The translations under genes were made by a program, and so were the position numbers. Of a stretch of 64,000 bases of DNA, positions 36,491 to 45,800 are shown piece by piece. The notes under the pieces were generated by a model. That model searched no databases, was not told where the DNA came from, and saw only the letters and a program-made list of their open reading frames with translations. The stretch is from Bacteroidota bacterium (lineage in GTDB: Bacteria > Bacteroidota > Bacteroidia > Cytophagales > Cyclobacteriaceae). Position 1 is the stretch's first letter. Each line of letters starts with the position of its first letter. Where the stretch lies: assembly GCA_027592755.1 (NCBI GenBank), contig JAQCLE010000008.1, positions 1-64,000 on the forward strand, in the 5' to 3' direction.

Positions 36491-36590
36491 GCAGATTACG
36501 AATGAATTTCACAATTGGAGTTCCCAAATTTGGGAGATTCATCGATTACTTCAAATGAGAGGCTATTTTAGTGACAATATTGACTAAACA
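36491..36590 (+). repeat. Cassette-flanking element R, copy 3
   Basis: GATTACGAATGAATTTCACA, then a perfect 14-nt palindrome TCCCAAATTTGGGA (36522-36535), then CAAATGAGAGGCTATTTTAG and GACAATATTGACTAAA. It closes cassette 3 and is the best preserved R copy. Confidence 0.7.
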
Positions 36591-36623
36591 TGTAAAAGAA
36601 TATATGCACCGGGTATTACTAAG

Positions 36624-36642
36624 GGTACAACTTTGGTATAAC
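36624..36642. repeat. Paired 8-mer direct repeat (arm-site-like), copy 4
   Basis: GGTACAAC and GGTATAAC, 11-base register, about 135 bases from the tRNA-Lys 3' end. Nearly identical to copy 3 across 25 bases. Confidence 0.65.
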
Positions 36643-36738
36643 AATTTTGACCAGATTTGCATTTATCCTGATATTGGCTTGATACTATAAAGTGAGGGTA
36701 TTTTGAATATTGGATTGACAATCAATACATTAGGGAAT

Positions 36739-36770
36739 AAAAAAAGGTCAAATCCATTTAGATTCAACCT
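36739..36770 (-). terminator. Intrinsic terminator of tRNA-Lys
   Basis: On the minus strand AGGTTGAATC pairs with GATTTGACCT (two G-T pairs), followed by seven T residues. Located 7 bases after the tRNA end. Confidence 0.8.
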
Positions 36771-36777
36771 CTTTTCG

Positions 36778-36850
36778 TGATCCCTCTGGGGCTCGAACCC
36801 AGGACCCACGCCTTAAAAGGGCGTTGCTCTACCAACTGAGCTAAGGAATC
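36778..36850 (-). tRNA. tRNA-Lys(TTT)
   Basis: 73 nt. Acceptor GATTCCT pairs with AGGGATC; D arm GCTCAGTTGGTAGAGC; anticodon stem ACGCC/GGCGT with loop CTTTTAA, anticodon TTT; T arm CTGGG-TTCGAGC-CCCAG; discriminator A, no encoded CCA. Its 3' end is the sequence repeated at 27155, 34005 and 34658, so it acts as the attachment site of the region to its left. Confidence 0.95.
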
Positions 36851-36915
36851 ATTTCAGGAAACTTGGCGATTCGAGAATCGTTGCCTTAAATTTGAGTGTG
36901 CAAATGTAGGTGGCC

Positions 36916-37659
36916 ATGAATAAAAACCAAAAGCAAACTCTTGCTTTTAAACTCAGTGTTGCTTTAATAGCAATACAATTTTTTTTATGTACTTCAACTG
37001 CATTTTCTGAAGGCACCATTGATCACGCTGATTCCCTTTTTAAGGCAGGTAAATTCACCGAATCATTTAAGGTATATGAATCCGTACTCGCTTATGGTAA
37101 TTACTCCACAGAAATGTTAATTAGAATGGCCTATATAAAAGAAGGGCTTGGTGATTATAGCAACGCATTGTACTTCCTCAATCTTTATTATGATAAAACC
37201 TCTGATAAAAGAGTATGGTCGAAAATGCAGGAACTGGCAGATGAGAATGATTTGATAGGGTATAATTACGGTGATGTTGATTTTCTACTCAATTTCTACA
37301 GGCAGTACAGACAATACATTTTGCTTGTACTGGCTATTTTCTCCATTATTCTCATGGTAGGAATTCTAAAGAAAAGAATACCAAAAGAGCCACGACCCGT
37401 CACAATGGGAATAGTAAACATATTGGTGCTTTTAGCTCTTTTTACGTTGATGAATTTTTCAGCACCGAGCCCAAAAGGGATTATAACCGGGAATGACACT
37501 TACCTCATGTCTGGGCCATCATCTGGTGCAGAGGTGATTGATATTTTGCAGAAGGGTCACCGCGTTGATGTTTTGGAGGATCATGAAATTTGGATCAAAA
37601 TTATTTGGGAAAATAAAGAAGTCTACATTAGGAAGTCTAAAATCAGACAACTGGGATAA
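36916..37659 (+). CDS. BatE-like TPR protein with SH3-like end
   Basis: 247 residues from the ATG at 36916 (a GTG two codons earlier is possible). Signal peptide to about residue 30, TPR-like repeats at about 35-95 (ADSLFKAGKFTESFKVYESV, then AYIKEGLGDYSNALYFLNLY), two membrane helices near 130-150 and 160-185, and a bacterial SH3-like domain at the end (YLMSGPSSGAEVIDILQKGH). This is the layout of BatE proteins of the Bacteroides aerotolerance system, although no other bat gene is nearby. Confidence 0.75.
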   Translation: MNKNQKQTLAFKLSVALIAIQFFLCTSTAFSEGTIDHADSLFKAGKFTESFKVYESVLAYGNYSTEMLIRMAYIKEGLGDYSNALYFLNLYYDKTSDKRVWSKMQELADENDLIGYNYGDVDFLLNFYRQYRQYILLVLAIFSIILMVGILKKRIPKEPRPVTMGIVNILVLLALFTLMNFSAPSPKGIITGNDTYLMSGPSSGAEVIDILQKGHRVDVLEDHEIWIKIIWENKEVYIRKSKIRQLG

Positions 37660-37874
37660 ATATAGTAATGAACTCTTAGGCAATTAAGAATGCATTCTTG
37701 ATGCAAATGTATGTTCTGACTATCTTGGTATTAAGAATGTACTAATTCATTCCATCTGGAATAAAAATTGACACGGAGGTTCATCATTTCTCTCTTCTTT
37801 ATCTGTCCTGTTTGACATCATTTGTTAATGCGGTAAAAAGCAAAGACAACAAATAGGCATCCAGGCTCAAAAAC

Positions 37875-39424
37875 TTGAGGAGATGGATGAGAAATAAATC
37901 CAGGTTTTTCTCCAACATCAGCCATGATCTAAGAACACCTTTGACTCTGCTGTCTGGATACACGCATCAGATTAAAAACGATGTCACTTCCATTTTATCA
38001 CCGAAAATGGCAATGAACCTGACGCGCATTGAAAGTAATATCGAGACGTTAAAACACATGTCCTATGAAATTAGAGATCTTATTCTCCTGGAAGGAGGAA
38101 AGCTGAAGCTGAAACTTGAGGTTATTGAGATCAATACCTACCTGCGAAATTTGGTCAACATGTTTGCTTCTACAGCGGAGGAAAAGGATATGGAATTGAT
38201 ATATTCTTCTGATTTAAAGGCAGAATTGAAAGTGCATATTGACAGGTTAAAATTCAACCAGTTAATCTACAACCTACTTTCCAATGGGTTTAAATACTCT
38301 CCGCCCGGGAGCCGTGTATCCGTACATCTTAACAATCAGGTAACAATGTTCAGATTTCAGTTGCCGATACAGGGAAGGGAATCCATCAGGAACACCTTAA
38401 ATTAATTTTTGACAGATACTATCAAACACCGGATAATGATTACAATACCCAGGAAGGGTTTGGTATTGGTCTGGCACTGGTAAAGGAGCTTGTTAATTTG
38501 CATGACGGAAGCACAACCGTAGATAGTAAGCTGGGATTTGGAACACAATTCACGATTCAACTACCGCTCAATTGGAATCAATTTGCTATTGATGAAAGCG
38601 CAGGCGCGGGACCTCTTGATTTTGAACATATCTCAGAAAACCAATATGAAAATGACAGCAGTATTGTTCCAATTAATGATGGCAGGGCCATTGTGATGGT
38701 GGTTGACGACCACCCGGAAGTCAGGGAATATATATGCAGTGTCATTGAGGACTCTTATTCAATAATCAGAGCTTCAAATGGACGGGATGCACTTGAAAAA
38801 CTGATCAAGTCAAAAGTAGACTTAATCATAACCGATCTCATGATGCCCTGGCTCGATGGCTTTGGGCTGATTGAGAAACTTGGGCAGGATGAAACACTGC
38901 GAAACATACCCATAATGGTCGTGTCGGCCAGAACTTCGGAAGAAGACAAATTAAAAGTTCTTGACCAGGGAGTCAACGATTTCATTAGTAAACCATTCGA
39001 TCCCGATGAATTAATAAAAAGGGTTGAGAATATCATCTCGAAAAAATCCACTGACACGAGTGATTTATGGCAAACCATCATTTCACAAAAAGAAGTTGTT
39101 GGGAGTATGAGGACCAGTATTGTTAAAAAAGTAAACAACCATATTATTAAACGAATTGATGACCCCACATTATGTGTAAATGATCTTGCCGAAGAAATTT
39201 GTGCCAGTGAAAGAAAAACCTATCGACTGATCAAGGAACTAACATCATTTACACCCCTGGATTATATCAAGTCCATTCGATTCCAATATGCCAAAGGATT
39301 AATAGACGCAAAAAAGGTGAGGTCTGTAAGCGAAGCTGCCAGGGCCATAGGCATCCGCAATGCAACATTGTTTTCAAATCAGTACGAAAAGAAATTCGGC
39401 AGGAGACCAATAAAAACGGGTTAA
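37875..39424 (+). pseudogene. Hybrid histidine kinase/response regulator/AraC regulator, broken
   Basis: Domains in order: HisKA dimerisation with the phospho-acceptor histidine (FFSNISHDLRTPLTLL), HATPase (LIYNLLSNGFKYSPPGSRVS, later GFGIGLALVKELV), receiver (VVDDHPEVREYI, phospho-Asp in LIITDLMMPW, Lys in FISKPFDPDE) and AraC helix-turn-helix. The ATPase domain is split: losing one G near 38340 (CAGG for CAGGG) shifts frame, and restoring it gives NNVQISVADTGKG. A second lesion near 37893 cuts the link to an upstream fragment (IGIQAQKLEEMDEK), and the sensor/membrane part is absent. The receiver-AraC part (38498-39424) is still an open frame and might be made. Confidence 0.8.
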
Positions 39425-39442
39425 AATTCCGATTCTTTTACT

Positions 39443-39727
39443 TCAATGTTCATGATCAGCATGCTCTGATTCGTCTGCTGTCAAAAGTTCCAGGTCCATA
39501 CCACATTTGGAACATTTGTCTCCTTTAATACCTGTTACCTCAGGATGCATGGAACACGCATAGACCGTTGCCTCAGATGAACCTTCTATCATTTCACCCT
39601 GAGCTTCTCCATCGGTATGTTGGTGTGTTGCTTCTTTGTTCTGATCACCACCGCAACTCGTCAGGTACATAGAACCCGTGCATAGAATGAATGTTGATAC
39701 CGCCATTGTTATGAGTGTCTTTTTCAT
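39443..39727 (-). CDS. Secreted heavy-metal-binding domain lipoprotein
   Basis: 94 residues from the ATG at 39727. Lipoprotein signal ending YLTSC, a His/Glu-rich linker (HQHTDGEAQGE), then the heavy-metal-binding motif YACSMHPEV...DKCSKCGMDLE, and a His-rich tail. The same motif occurs in the CusB-like and CopA proteins nearby. It may capture or pass on copper or silver in the periplasm. First gene downstream of the efflux cluster, 62 bases past the CusB-like gene. Confidence 0.8.
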   Translation of the reverse strand: MKKTLITMAVSTFILCTGSMYLTSCGGDQNKEATHQHTDGEAQGEMIEGSSEATVYACSMHPEVTGIKGDKCSKCGMDLELLTADESEHADHEH

Positions 39728-39789
39728 AGTTGTTGATTTAAAATATTTAAAATTATTTAATAATTTATTTTTCTTCATCCCGGCTATTA

Positions 39790-41088
39790 TTAGTTCATAC
39801 TTCCGTTGTCATGGGCCATGGGTAATAGTGCCCCTTCCGGGTTCATCATACTCGGTTTGCCAGCTAGTTGGGCTGCAGCATCAATGCTAAATGTTCCATT
39901 TACTGCTATTTCTTCACCGTCTTGTAATCCATCTTCAACAATAAAGTTGTCTCCCAAAGCCGGGCCAAGCGTTACCTCCCGCATCAGAAAGCTAACTCCC
40001 CTGTCAGAGGAAGACTTGACGTAGACCACCGATCGTTTTCCTGTCCACATCACCGCAGTTTTCGGGACAACAATTCCATTTGATTTTCCTTGCAGTTTGG
40101 TTTCTACCGTTCCGGATGCAAACATTTCCGGCTTAAGCCTTAGGCCTCTATTGGGAACTTCTATTCTCGCACTGACTACCCTTGTTCTTGAGTTTAAAAC
40201 CGGGTCGAGATATGAAATTATTCCCTCAAATGTTTCTCCTGGAAGAGACTGGATTGTGAACGAAACATTATCTCCCTTTTTTATCCATGGTAAATCAGAC
40301 TCATACACATCGAACTCTACCCAAACCTTTGAGAGATTGGCAATTTCGAATAGGATATTACCCATTTGAACGTGGTCACCCTGAGCTACATTCCGTTTTA
40401 AAACGAAACCAGGATGATGGGCTCGGATTTTTACATTAGTTGTGGGCTGATCACTTACTTCCATCAACATAATTTCGGATTCGGCAATTTTCCAATTTTC
40501 CAGTTTCTTCCTGGCGCTGTAATAAAGCGCAGGATTAACATCCCTATCCTGATAGGCCAATTGTAATTCTTGTTGTGCGGTCACTAATTCTGGTGAGTAA
40601 ACTTCAGCCAATAGCTGTCCTTTCGATATTTGCTCTCCGGTGAAATTAATACTCAACTTCTCAATCCGTCCATGAAAATGTGCCGGTATTTTGCTGATTA
40701 ATGTTTCATCGACTTGTACTTTGCCATTTAGATGGATGGATTTCAGAGGTTCCATTTTTCCAATCACCGCCGTTTGTACACTGGCCAATTTTATGGCAGT
40801 GGGCGACATGCTTATCGCCTTTGGGTTGAGTTTACTGTCCTTACTATCAAGAGGTATCAAAGTCATCCCGCAAATAGGACAGCTACCAGGTTCGTTCAAA
40901 CGGATTTGAGGGTGCATGGCACAGGTCCAAATGCTTGTCAGGTCGCTTTCACCAGCCATTTCCATTGAGTGTTGATGTTCATCAATTGGTTTAGAATCCG
41001 AAGGACTCCTGAAAATGAGCCAGCCGAATAAGAAGCCTATAGTTAAAGTAAGCATGGCTATGATTATTGTATTGCTATATGTTTTCAT
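39790..41088 (-). CDS. cusB: CusB-type periplasmic adaptor of RND metal efflux
   Basis: 432 residues. One N-terminal membrane anchor (residues 8-28), a heavy-metal-binding domain (WTCAMHPQI...GSCPICGMTLIP) and the membrane-fusion-protein body: barrel-sandwich (KIPAHFHGRIEKLSINFTGE), helical hairpin (VTAQQELQLAYQDRD), and beta barrel (NVSFTIQSLPGETFEGIISY). It would bridge the CusA pump and the TolC channel and collect metal ions. The gap to the TolC gene is one base, so the genes are co-transcribed. Confidence 0.85.
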   Translation of the reverse strand: MKTYSNTIIIAMLTLTIGFLFGWLIFRSPSDSKPIDEHQHSMEMAGESDLTSIWTCAMHPQIRLNEPGSCPICGMTLIPLDSKDSKLNPKAISMSPTAIKLASVQTAVIGKMEPLKSIHLNGKVQVDETLISKIPAHFHGRIEKLSINFTGEQISKGQLLAEVYSPELVTAQQELQLAYQDRDVNPALYYSARKKLENWKIAESEIMLMEVSDQPTTNVKIRAHHPGFVLKRNVAQGDHVQMGNILFEIANLSKVWVEFDVYESDLPWIKKGDNVSFTIQSLPGETFEGIISYLDPVLNSRTRVVSARIEVPNRGLRLKPEMFASGTVETKLQGKSNGIVVPKTAVMWTGKRSVVYVKSSSDRGVSFLMREVTLGPALGDNFIVEDGLQDGEEIAVNGTFSIDAAAQLAGKPSMMNPEGALLPMAHDNGSMN

Positions 41089-41089
41089 C

Positions 41090-42346
41090 TTAATATGTTT
41101 TAGCGGTTAAATAATTGAGTTTGGCAAGTGCATTCTGATATTGGACTTCTGCTGAGGCTTTCATTTTTTCATATTTCAGGAGTTGTTGCTGCATATTCAA
41201 CACTTCTTCGAATTCCTCTCCTGAATTTCCATACTCAGTAAATAAGAGGCTTAGAATTCGATTTGATTCCTTAGTCTGCTGGTCATAAAGGCTGATTAAT
41301 TCCATTTGTTGTTGAATTTCGAACCAGGTCATTTCATAGCTTGACAGGAGTGTGTTCGCATATTCATCCTTTTGTAAGGAATAACTTTCCTGCATCAATT
41401 GTTCTTCTTTTATTGAGGCCTTGTACTTACCTCTGAAAATTGGTATGCTCATCGAAAATGTTGGCATGAAGGCGTTCTTTCCGTTATCCGCAGGTGGTGC
41501 TACAGCAGGGCCAAGATCGGTCCATTCTCCCACAACAATATAATCAAGGCCAAAGCCTAATTTCGGTAGACCTTGTTTGAAGGCAGCTCTTTCATCGGCT
41601 TCACTGGCCTTCATTCTTAAATCCAATGCTTCCAAAGCAGGATTGCCGAAAAGCAAGGAGTCTTTTCTGAAATTATCTGTAACATTATCCACAAGCAGCG
41701 AATCTGGAACTTGAACCACTTCCTCCTCATTTCTATTGAGAAGTGTGTTGAATGTAGTAATCAGAGGTTTTCCCTTTTTATTTAAGATACTAAGATTAGT
41801 TTGGGCATCTTTCAGCATAATATCAACCCTGAGGACATCTACCATTGTTCCGGTTCCATTTTCGAATTTTATGGTTGCAATTATTTTATAAGATTCAAGG
41901 ATTTCAATGTTTTGCTTTTCAATCTGTGTCCATTGGTTGAGTTCGTATAAAGGATAATAAGCTGAGGCCACCTGATAAAAAACTCTGTTGCGGGTATCCA
42001 TAAAAGATTGATACTTGGCTTCGGCCCTTAATGTCGCAGCATCTCCCTGTGTTTTAAGAGTGCCAAACCAGGGGAACATCTGGGTCAATGATAGTCTTGC
42101 CCTTTGTGGGCCAACGCGTGTTTCTACAGGAGATATAAAGTAACCAAATGAAAATGTTGGGTCTGCCAAAGTGCTAACCTTAGGTACTTGTTGCAGTGCT
42201 ACTTCAAATTCCTTGTACCTGGCCTGCAGACCTGGATTGTTCTCCGCAGCTACTTTGAAGTAATCATCGAGGGACTGGGCATGTGTTACGGAGGTTAGAA
42301 GATAGAGGATAGATGATAGAATGATCCAGAATAGGCTTCTAACCAT
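41090..42346 (-). CDS. TolC-family outer membrane efflux protein
   Basis: 418 residues from the ATG at 42346, which gives a clean signal peptide (VRSLFWIILSSILYLLTS...HAQ). The rest is a TolC/OEP channel: two long helical repeats with FKVAAENNPGLQARYKEFEV and YANTLLSSYEMTWFEIQQQ. An ATG at 42406 would add 20 residues encoded wholly by simple repeats (LEVKGLEVRG); I consider that unlikely. The signal peptide itself is encoded by the same TATCCTC/CTAACTTC repeat family (42298-42345). Third member of the Cus-like efflux complex. Confidence 0.8.
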   Translation of the reverse strand: MVRSLFWIILSSILYLLTSVTHAQSLDDYFKVAAENNPGLQARYKEFEVALQQVPKVSTLADPTFSFGYFISPVETRVGPQRARLSLTQMFPWFGTLKTQGDAATLRAEAKYQSFMDTRNRVFYQVASAYYPLYELNQWTQIEKQNIEILESYKIIATIKFENGTGTMVDVLRVDIMLKDAQTNLSILNKKGKPLITTFNTLLNRNEEEVVQVPDSLLVDNVTDNFRKDSLLFGNPALEALDLRMKASEADERAAFKQGLPKLGFGLDYIVVGEWTDLGPAVAPPADNGKNAFMPTFSMSIPIFRGKYKASIKEEQLMQESYSLQKDEYANTLLSSYEMTWFEIQQQMELISLYDQQTKESNRILSLLFTEYGNSGEEFEEVLNMQQQLLKYEKMKASAEVQYQNALAKLNYLTAKTY

Positions 42347-42401
42347 TAACCCTCTAACTTCTATCCCTCTAACTTCTAACCCTTTAACCTCTAATCTATT
42401 T
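42298..42401. repeat. Simple-repeat array left of S23 gene
   Basis: Units of AGAAGATAGAGGATAGATGA type (42298-42330) and CTAACTTCTATCCCTCTAAC type (42352-42400). It overlaps the start of the TolC gene and the stop of the S23 gene. The GATAGAG units are the inverse of those right of the S23 gene, so the S23 gene is bounded by inverted simple repeats. Confidence 0.75.
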
Positions 42402-42764
42402 CCCATGGCTTTTCCAATTTTGATGTAGTTTGTTGAGCATCTTTCCAATTTGATCAAGTTCATCTGCATATAGATCATACACCTGCTGCTCAATGTACTT
42501 GCATCTCAAAGCGAATTCAAGCCAGTTTTCGGTTTCAGAGCAGGAACCCAAGGAGTGTATGAGGTGTTGTTTGAAAACAGATTCATAACTTCGTTTGGCC
42601 CACCCTTCACTGATATTGGCACTAATCGATCTTGATGAACGTGTGATCTGGGAAGTCAACGAATAAATCTCTTCTTTCGGGAATTCTCGACTCATCCAAA
42701 AAATATCCATAGCTATTTTGAAAGATCGTTTGTACACCTCCAAATCTTTATATGACTGTATCAT
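42396..42764 (-). CDS. Four-helix-bundle (S23-type) protein
   Basis: 122 residues, the size of the S23/IVP four-helix-bundle family first found as open frames inside 23S rRNA intervening sequences and related to the accessory protein of diversity-generating retroelements. Motifs: SYKDLEVYKRSFKIAMDIFW, the core SLTSQITRSSRSISANISEG, and SEFVFKQ-like helix three (here SYESVFKQHLIHSLGSCSET). Function unknown, possibly nucleic-acid binding. It interrupts the metal efflux operon between tolC and cusA and is bounded by simple repeats on both sides, as is the second copy at 57612. It appears to be an inserted cassette. Confidence 0.85.
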   Translation of the reverse strand: MIQSYKDLEVYKRSFKIAMDIFWMSREFPKEEIYSLTSQITRSSRSISANISEGWAKRSYESVFKQHLIHSLGSCSETENWLEFALRCKYIEQQVYDLYADELDQIGKMLNKLHQNWKSHGK

Positions 42765-42766
42765 TT

Positions 42767-42844
42767 CTATCCTCTATCCTCTATCCTCTATCCTCTACCC
42801 TCTATCCTCCATCCTCTATCCTCTATCCTCTATCCTCTATCCTC
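42767..42844. repeat. TATCCTC tandem array (about 11 copies of 7 nt)
   Basis: A 7-base period runs for about 78 bases with two or three single-base variants. It begins 2 bases before the S23 start codon and supplies the last seven or so codons of cusA (RIEDRG and stop). Length variation here would change the CusA tail. Confidence 0.9.
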
Positions 42845-45800
42845 AGTTTTCTTTCTTCCCTTAAACTGTATAATACCGGAACTATGAATATGCTCACCAA
42901 CGCAAAAGACATTCCTCCAAAGGATGGAATGGCCATTGGGATCATGATATCAGCACCACCTCCGGTAGAGGTGAGCACTGGGAGTAATGCTATCATGGTA
43001 GTAGCGACAGTCATAAGAGCCGGTCTAATTCTTCTCAAGCCTGCTTCAATCACGGCATCCCGAATCTCTTTCCGTGAACTGGGTTTGTTCTGCTTAAAGC
43101 GCTGATCAAGGTAAGTGGCAATCAATACACCATCGTCAGTGGCAATACCAAATAATGCAATAAAACCTACCCAAACTGCCACGCTCAAATTGATGGTATG
43201 CATTTGGAACAGGTCACGGAAGTTCGTTTCGAATATTGAGAAATTGGCAAACCAATTCTGCCCATATAACCAAAGCATCAGAAAACCACCACTGAAGGCC
43301 ATGGCAATGCCAGTAAACACCATTAGTGAAGTTGAGACTGAGCTAAACTGGAAGTATAGAATCAGAAAAACGATCGCCAATACCAAAGGGACAATAATGG
43401 CAAGCCGTTTCTCAGCCCTGACCTGGTTTTCATAGCTTCCTGAAAATTTATAGCTGATTCCTGCCGGAACTGTTAAATCTCCTGAGTCAATTCTTTGTTG
43501 AATAGCCTCCTGGGCTGCATTTACGACACTTACTTCCGAATAATCCACTTGTTTATCGAAAAGAACAAATCCGACTAAAAACGTGTCTTCGCTCTTGATG
43601 GCCTGTGGCCCACGAACGTATTCAAAATCGACAACCTGACTAATGGGTATCTGAGCCCCTACTGGTGTGGGAATTAGAATTTTACTGATTGATTCTGGGT
43701 CATCCCGGAGTTCACGAGGGTAACGCACCCTGACTGGAAAGCGCTCCCTGCCCTCTACTGTAGATGTAATTTTCATCCCGCCAATAGCCGTTTCAATGGT
43801 TTGTTGAACTTCTTCAACACTTAACCCATAGCGTGAAATTTCATTCCTGTTAATGTTCAGATGAAGGTATGGTTTACCCACAATCTGGTCGGCAAATACT
43901 GCTTCTGCTTTGACAGATGGGACATTTTTGAGGATTTCTTCCAATTGAAATCCGAATTGTTCAATGGTCTGCAGGTTTGGACCAAAGACCTTAATACCCA
44001 TTGGTGCCCGCATTCCAGTTTGCAACATGATCAGCCGTGTTTCAATGGGCTGAAGCTTGGGAGCCGAAGTGACACCTGGTATTTTGGTTACTTGTACGAT
44101 TTCATCCCATATATCATCAGGAGACTGGATATGTGAACGCCAGTTGCGATAATAATTGCCGTTGGGATCAGTAACCAGGTAATCCTCGATTGAAGTAATA
44201 TCGAACTCCGGGGCTACAGATATCAGAGCCCGGAAATTAGAAGTCTGTCGTATTGTATCTTTCCCATCATAAACCCACATTTTATTCTTATCCAGCTTCC
44301 AACTTCTATCTTCTAATTTCTTTCCATCAAGTAAATAGTGCCCGTCATCATCCACCTTAAACCTCATTTTCCAGCCCTTCTCATTAAGCATATACTCAGG
44401 CTTGTAATTGATTAGGTTTTCATACATCGAAATCGGGGCGGGGTCCAATGCTGACTCTACCCTTCCTAGTTTTCCAACAGCGAGCTTTACTTCCGGGATG
44501 TTGGCTAACAGCATATCCAATTGACCCAGCACTTTACGATTATATTCAAGACCGGAGTGCGGCATGGAAGTTGGCATCAGCAGGAAACTTCCTTCGTTGA
44601 GTGAAGGCATGAATTCTTTGCCCACTCCGGGCAATGATTCCTCTAAACCAGACCAAGCTTTGGTGTTGCGAAGATCCAGGCCTATACCGTTAAATCCCGT
44701 AGCCACAAATCCGAAAATAGTATTAAAGCCAAGCCAGATACTTGCTCCGAATAAGATTAAAATTGTGGGAATAGATAGAAATGTTGCCTTGTGATTGAGA
44801 CACCATTTTAATATGGATTTATAGTAATGTTCTAAAAGATTAAAAACTCCTAAAATAAATCCTACTATTAAAGCCACGAATATCACATTCTGAAAAAGAC
44901 TTTTACTTGCGCCCAGTGGTAACCAGTACTTAGCCAGGAGCCAAACCACTCCTATGATTACTATGATTATATCCGAGTAATCGATGATCCAATTTCCTGT
45001 TTTTATGATGCGTTGCTTTATAGATGTCTCTGTTTCATCTAACTTCTCATTTCTAACTTCTAACTTCTTTAACCTCTCAATTCTCCAACTTCGAACATTC
45101 TTCAATACCCCCACCACTCCAAATGCTAACAGCATCATTCCCGCCCATATTTGACTAAAAAAGAGACAAACAATCCCAATTGGTAGCATGGAAATATTAA
45201 ACCATTTGGCCACAGATTTGGTTTTGATTTTAACCCCAAAAAACAGATGTGACAGTGTCGGTAAAATAAACAATGAAACAATAAGTGCAGCGATTAAGGC
45301 AAAGGTCTTTGTGAATGCAAGGGGACCGAACAGTTTCCCCTCAGCGGCTTGCATTGTAAATACCGGGATAAAACTTACGATGGTAGTTGATACCGCGGTA
45401 ACGATGGCCGAACTGACTTCAGATGAGCCATTATAAATGGTGTCAATAAGTTTTTGCTTTGGCGGTGCTTCATCGATGTGTTTGAGGATGTTCTCTGAAA
45501 GGATTATGCCTAAATCTACCATCGTACCTATGGCTATAGCGATCCCTGATAAGGCTACAATATTGGCATCTACCCCAAAATAACGCATCGCTATAAACAC
45601 CATCAGGACGGCGATTGGTAATAAGCTTGAGATGAGAATGGATGCCCGAAGATTATAGACCATCATGATTACGACAAGAATGGTAATCAAAATTTCCAAC
45701 GACAGAGCTTCTTCCAATGTGCCTAATGTTTCATAAATGAGTTCAGAACGATCGTAGAATGGTACAATCGTTAGCTGGCTTTCAATTCCATTTGTGAGGG

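Noticed and set aside
33860-36642. An integron cassette array with attC sites
   Set aside because: The paired repeats (GGTACAAC) and R palindromes are suggestive and a TA cassette is typical cargo, but I found no RYYYAAC/GTTRRRY core pair in the proper inverted order and no integron integrase, and cassette 1 is about 5 kb.
42406-42493. A longer N-terminus for the TolC-like protein
   Set aside because: It would be encoded by intergenic repeats and by the S23 gene's opposite frame, and would bury the signal peptide.
42767-42844. A CRISPR array at the TATCCTC tandem repeats
   Set aside because: The period is 7 bases with no spacers; it is a simple tandem repeat.
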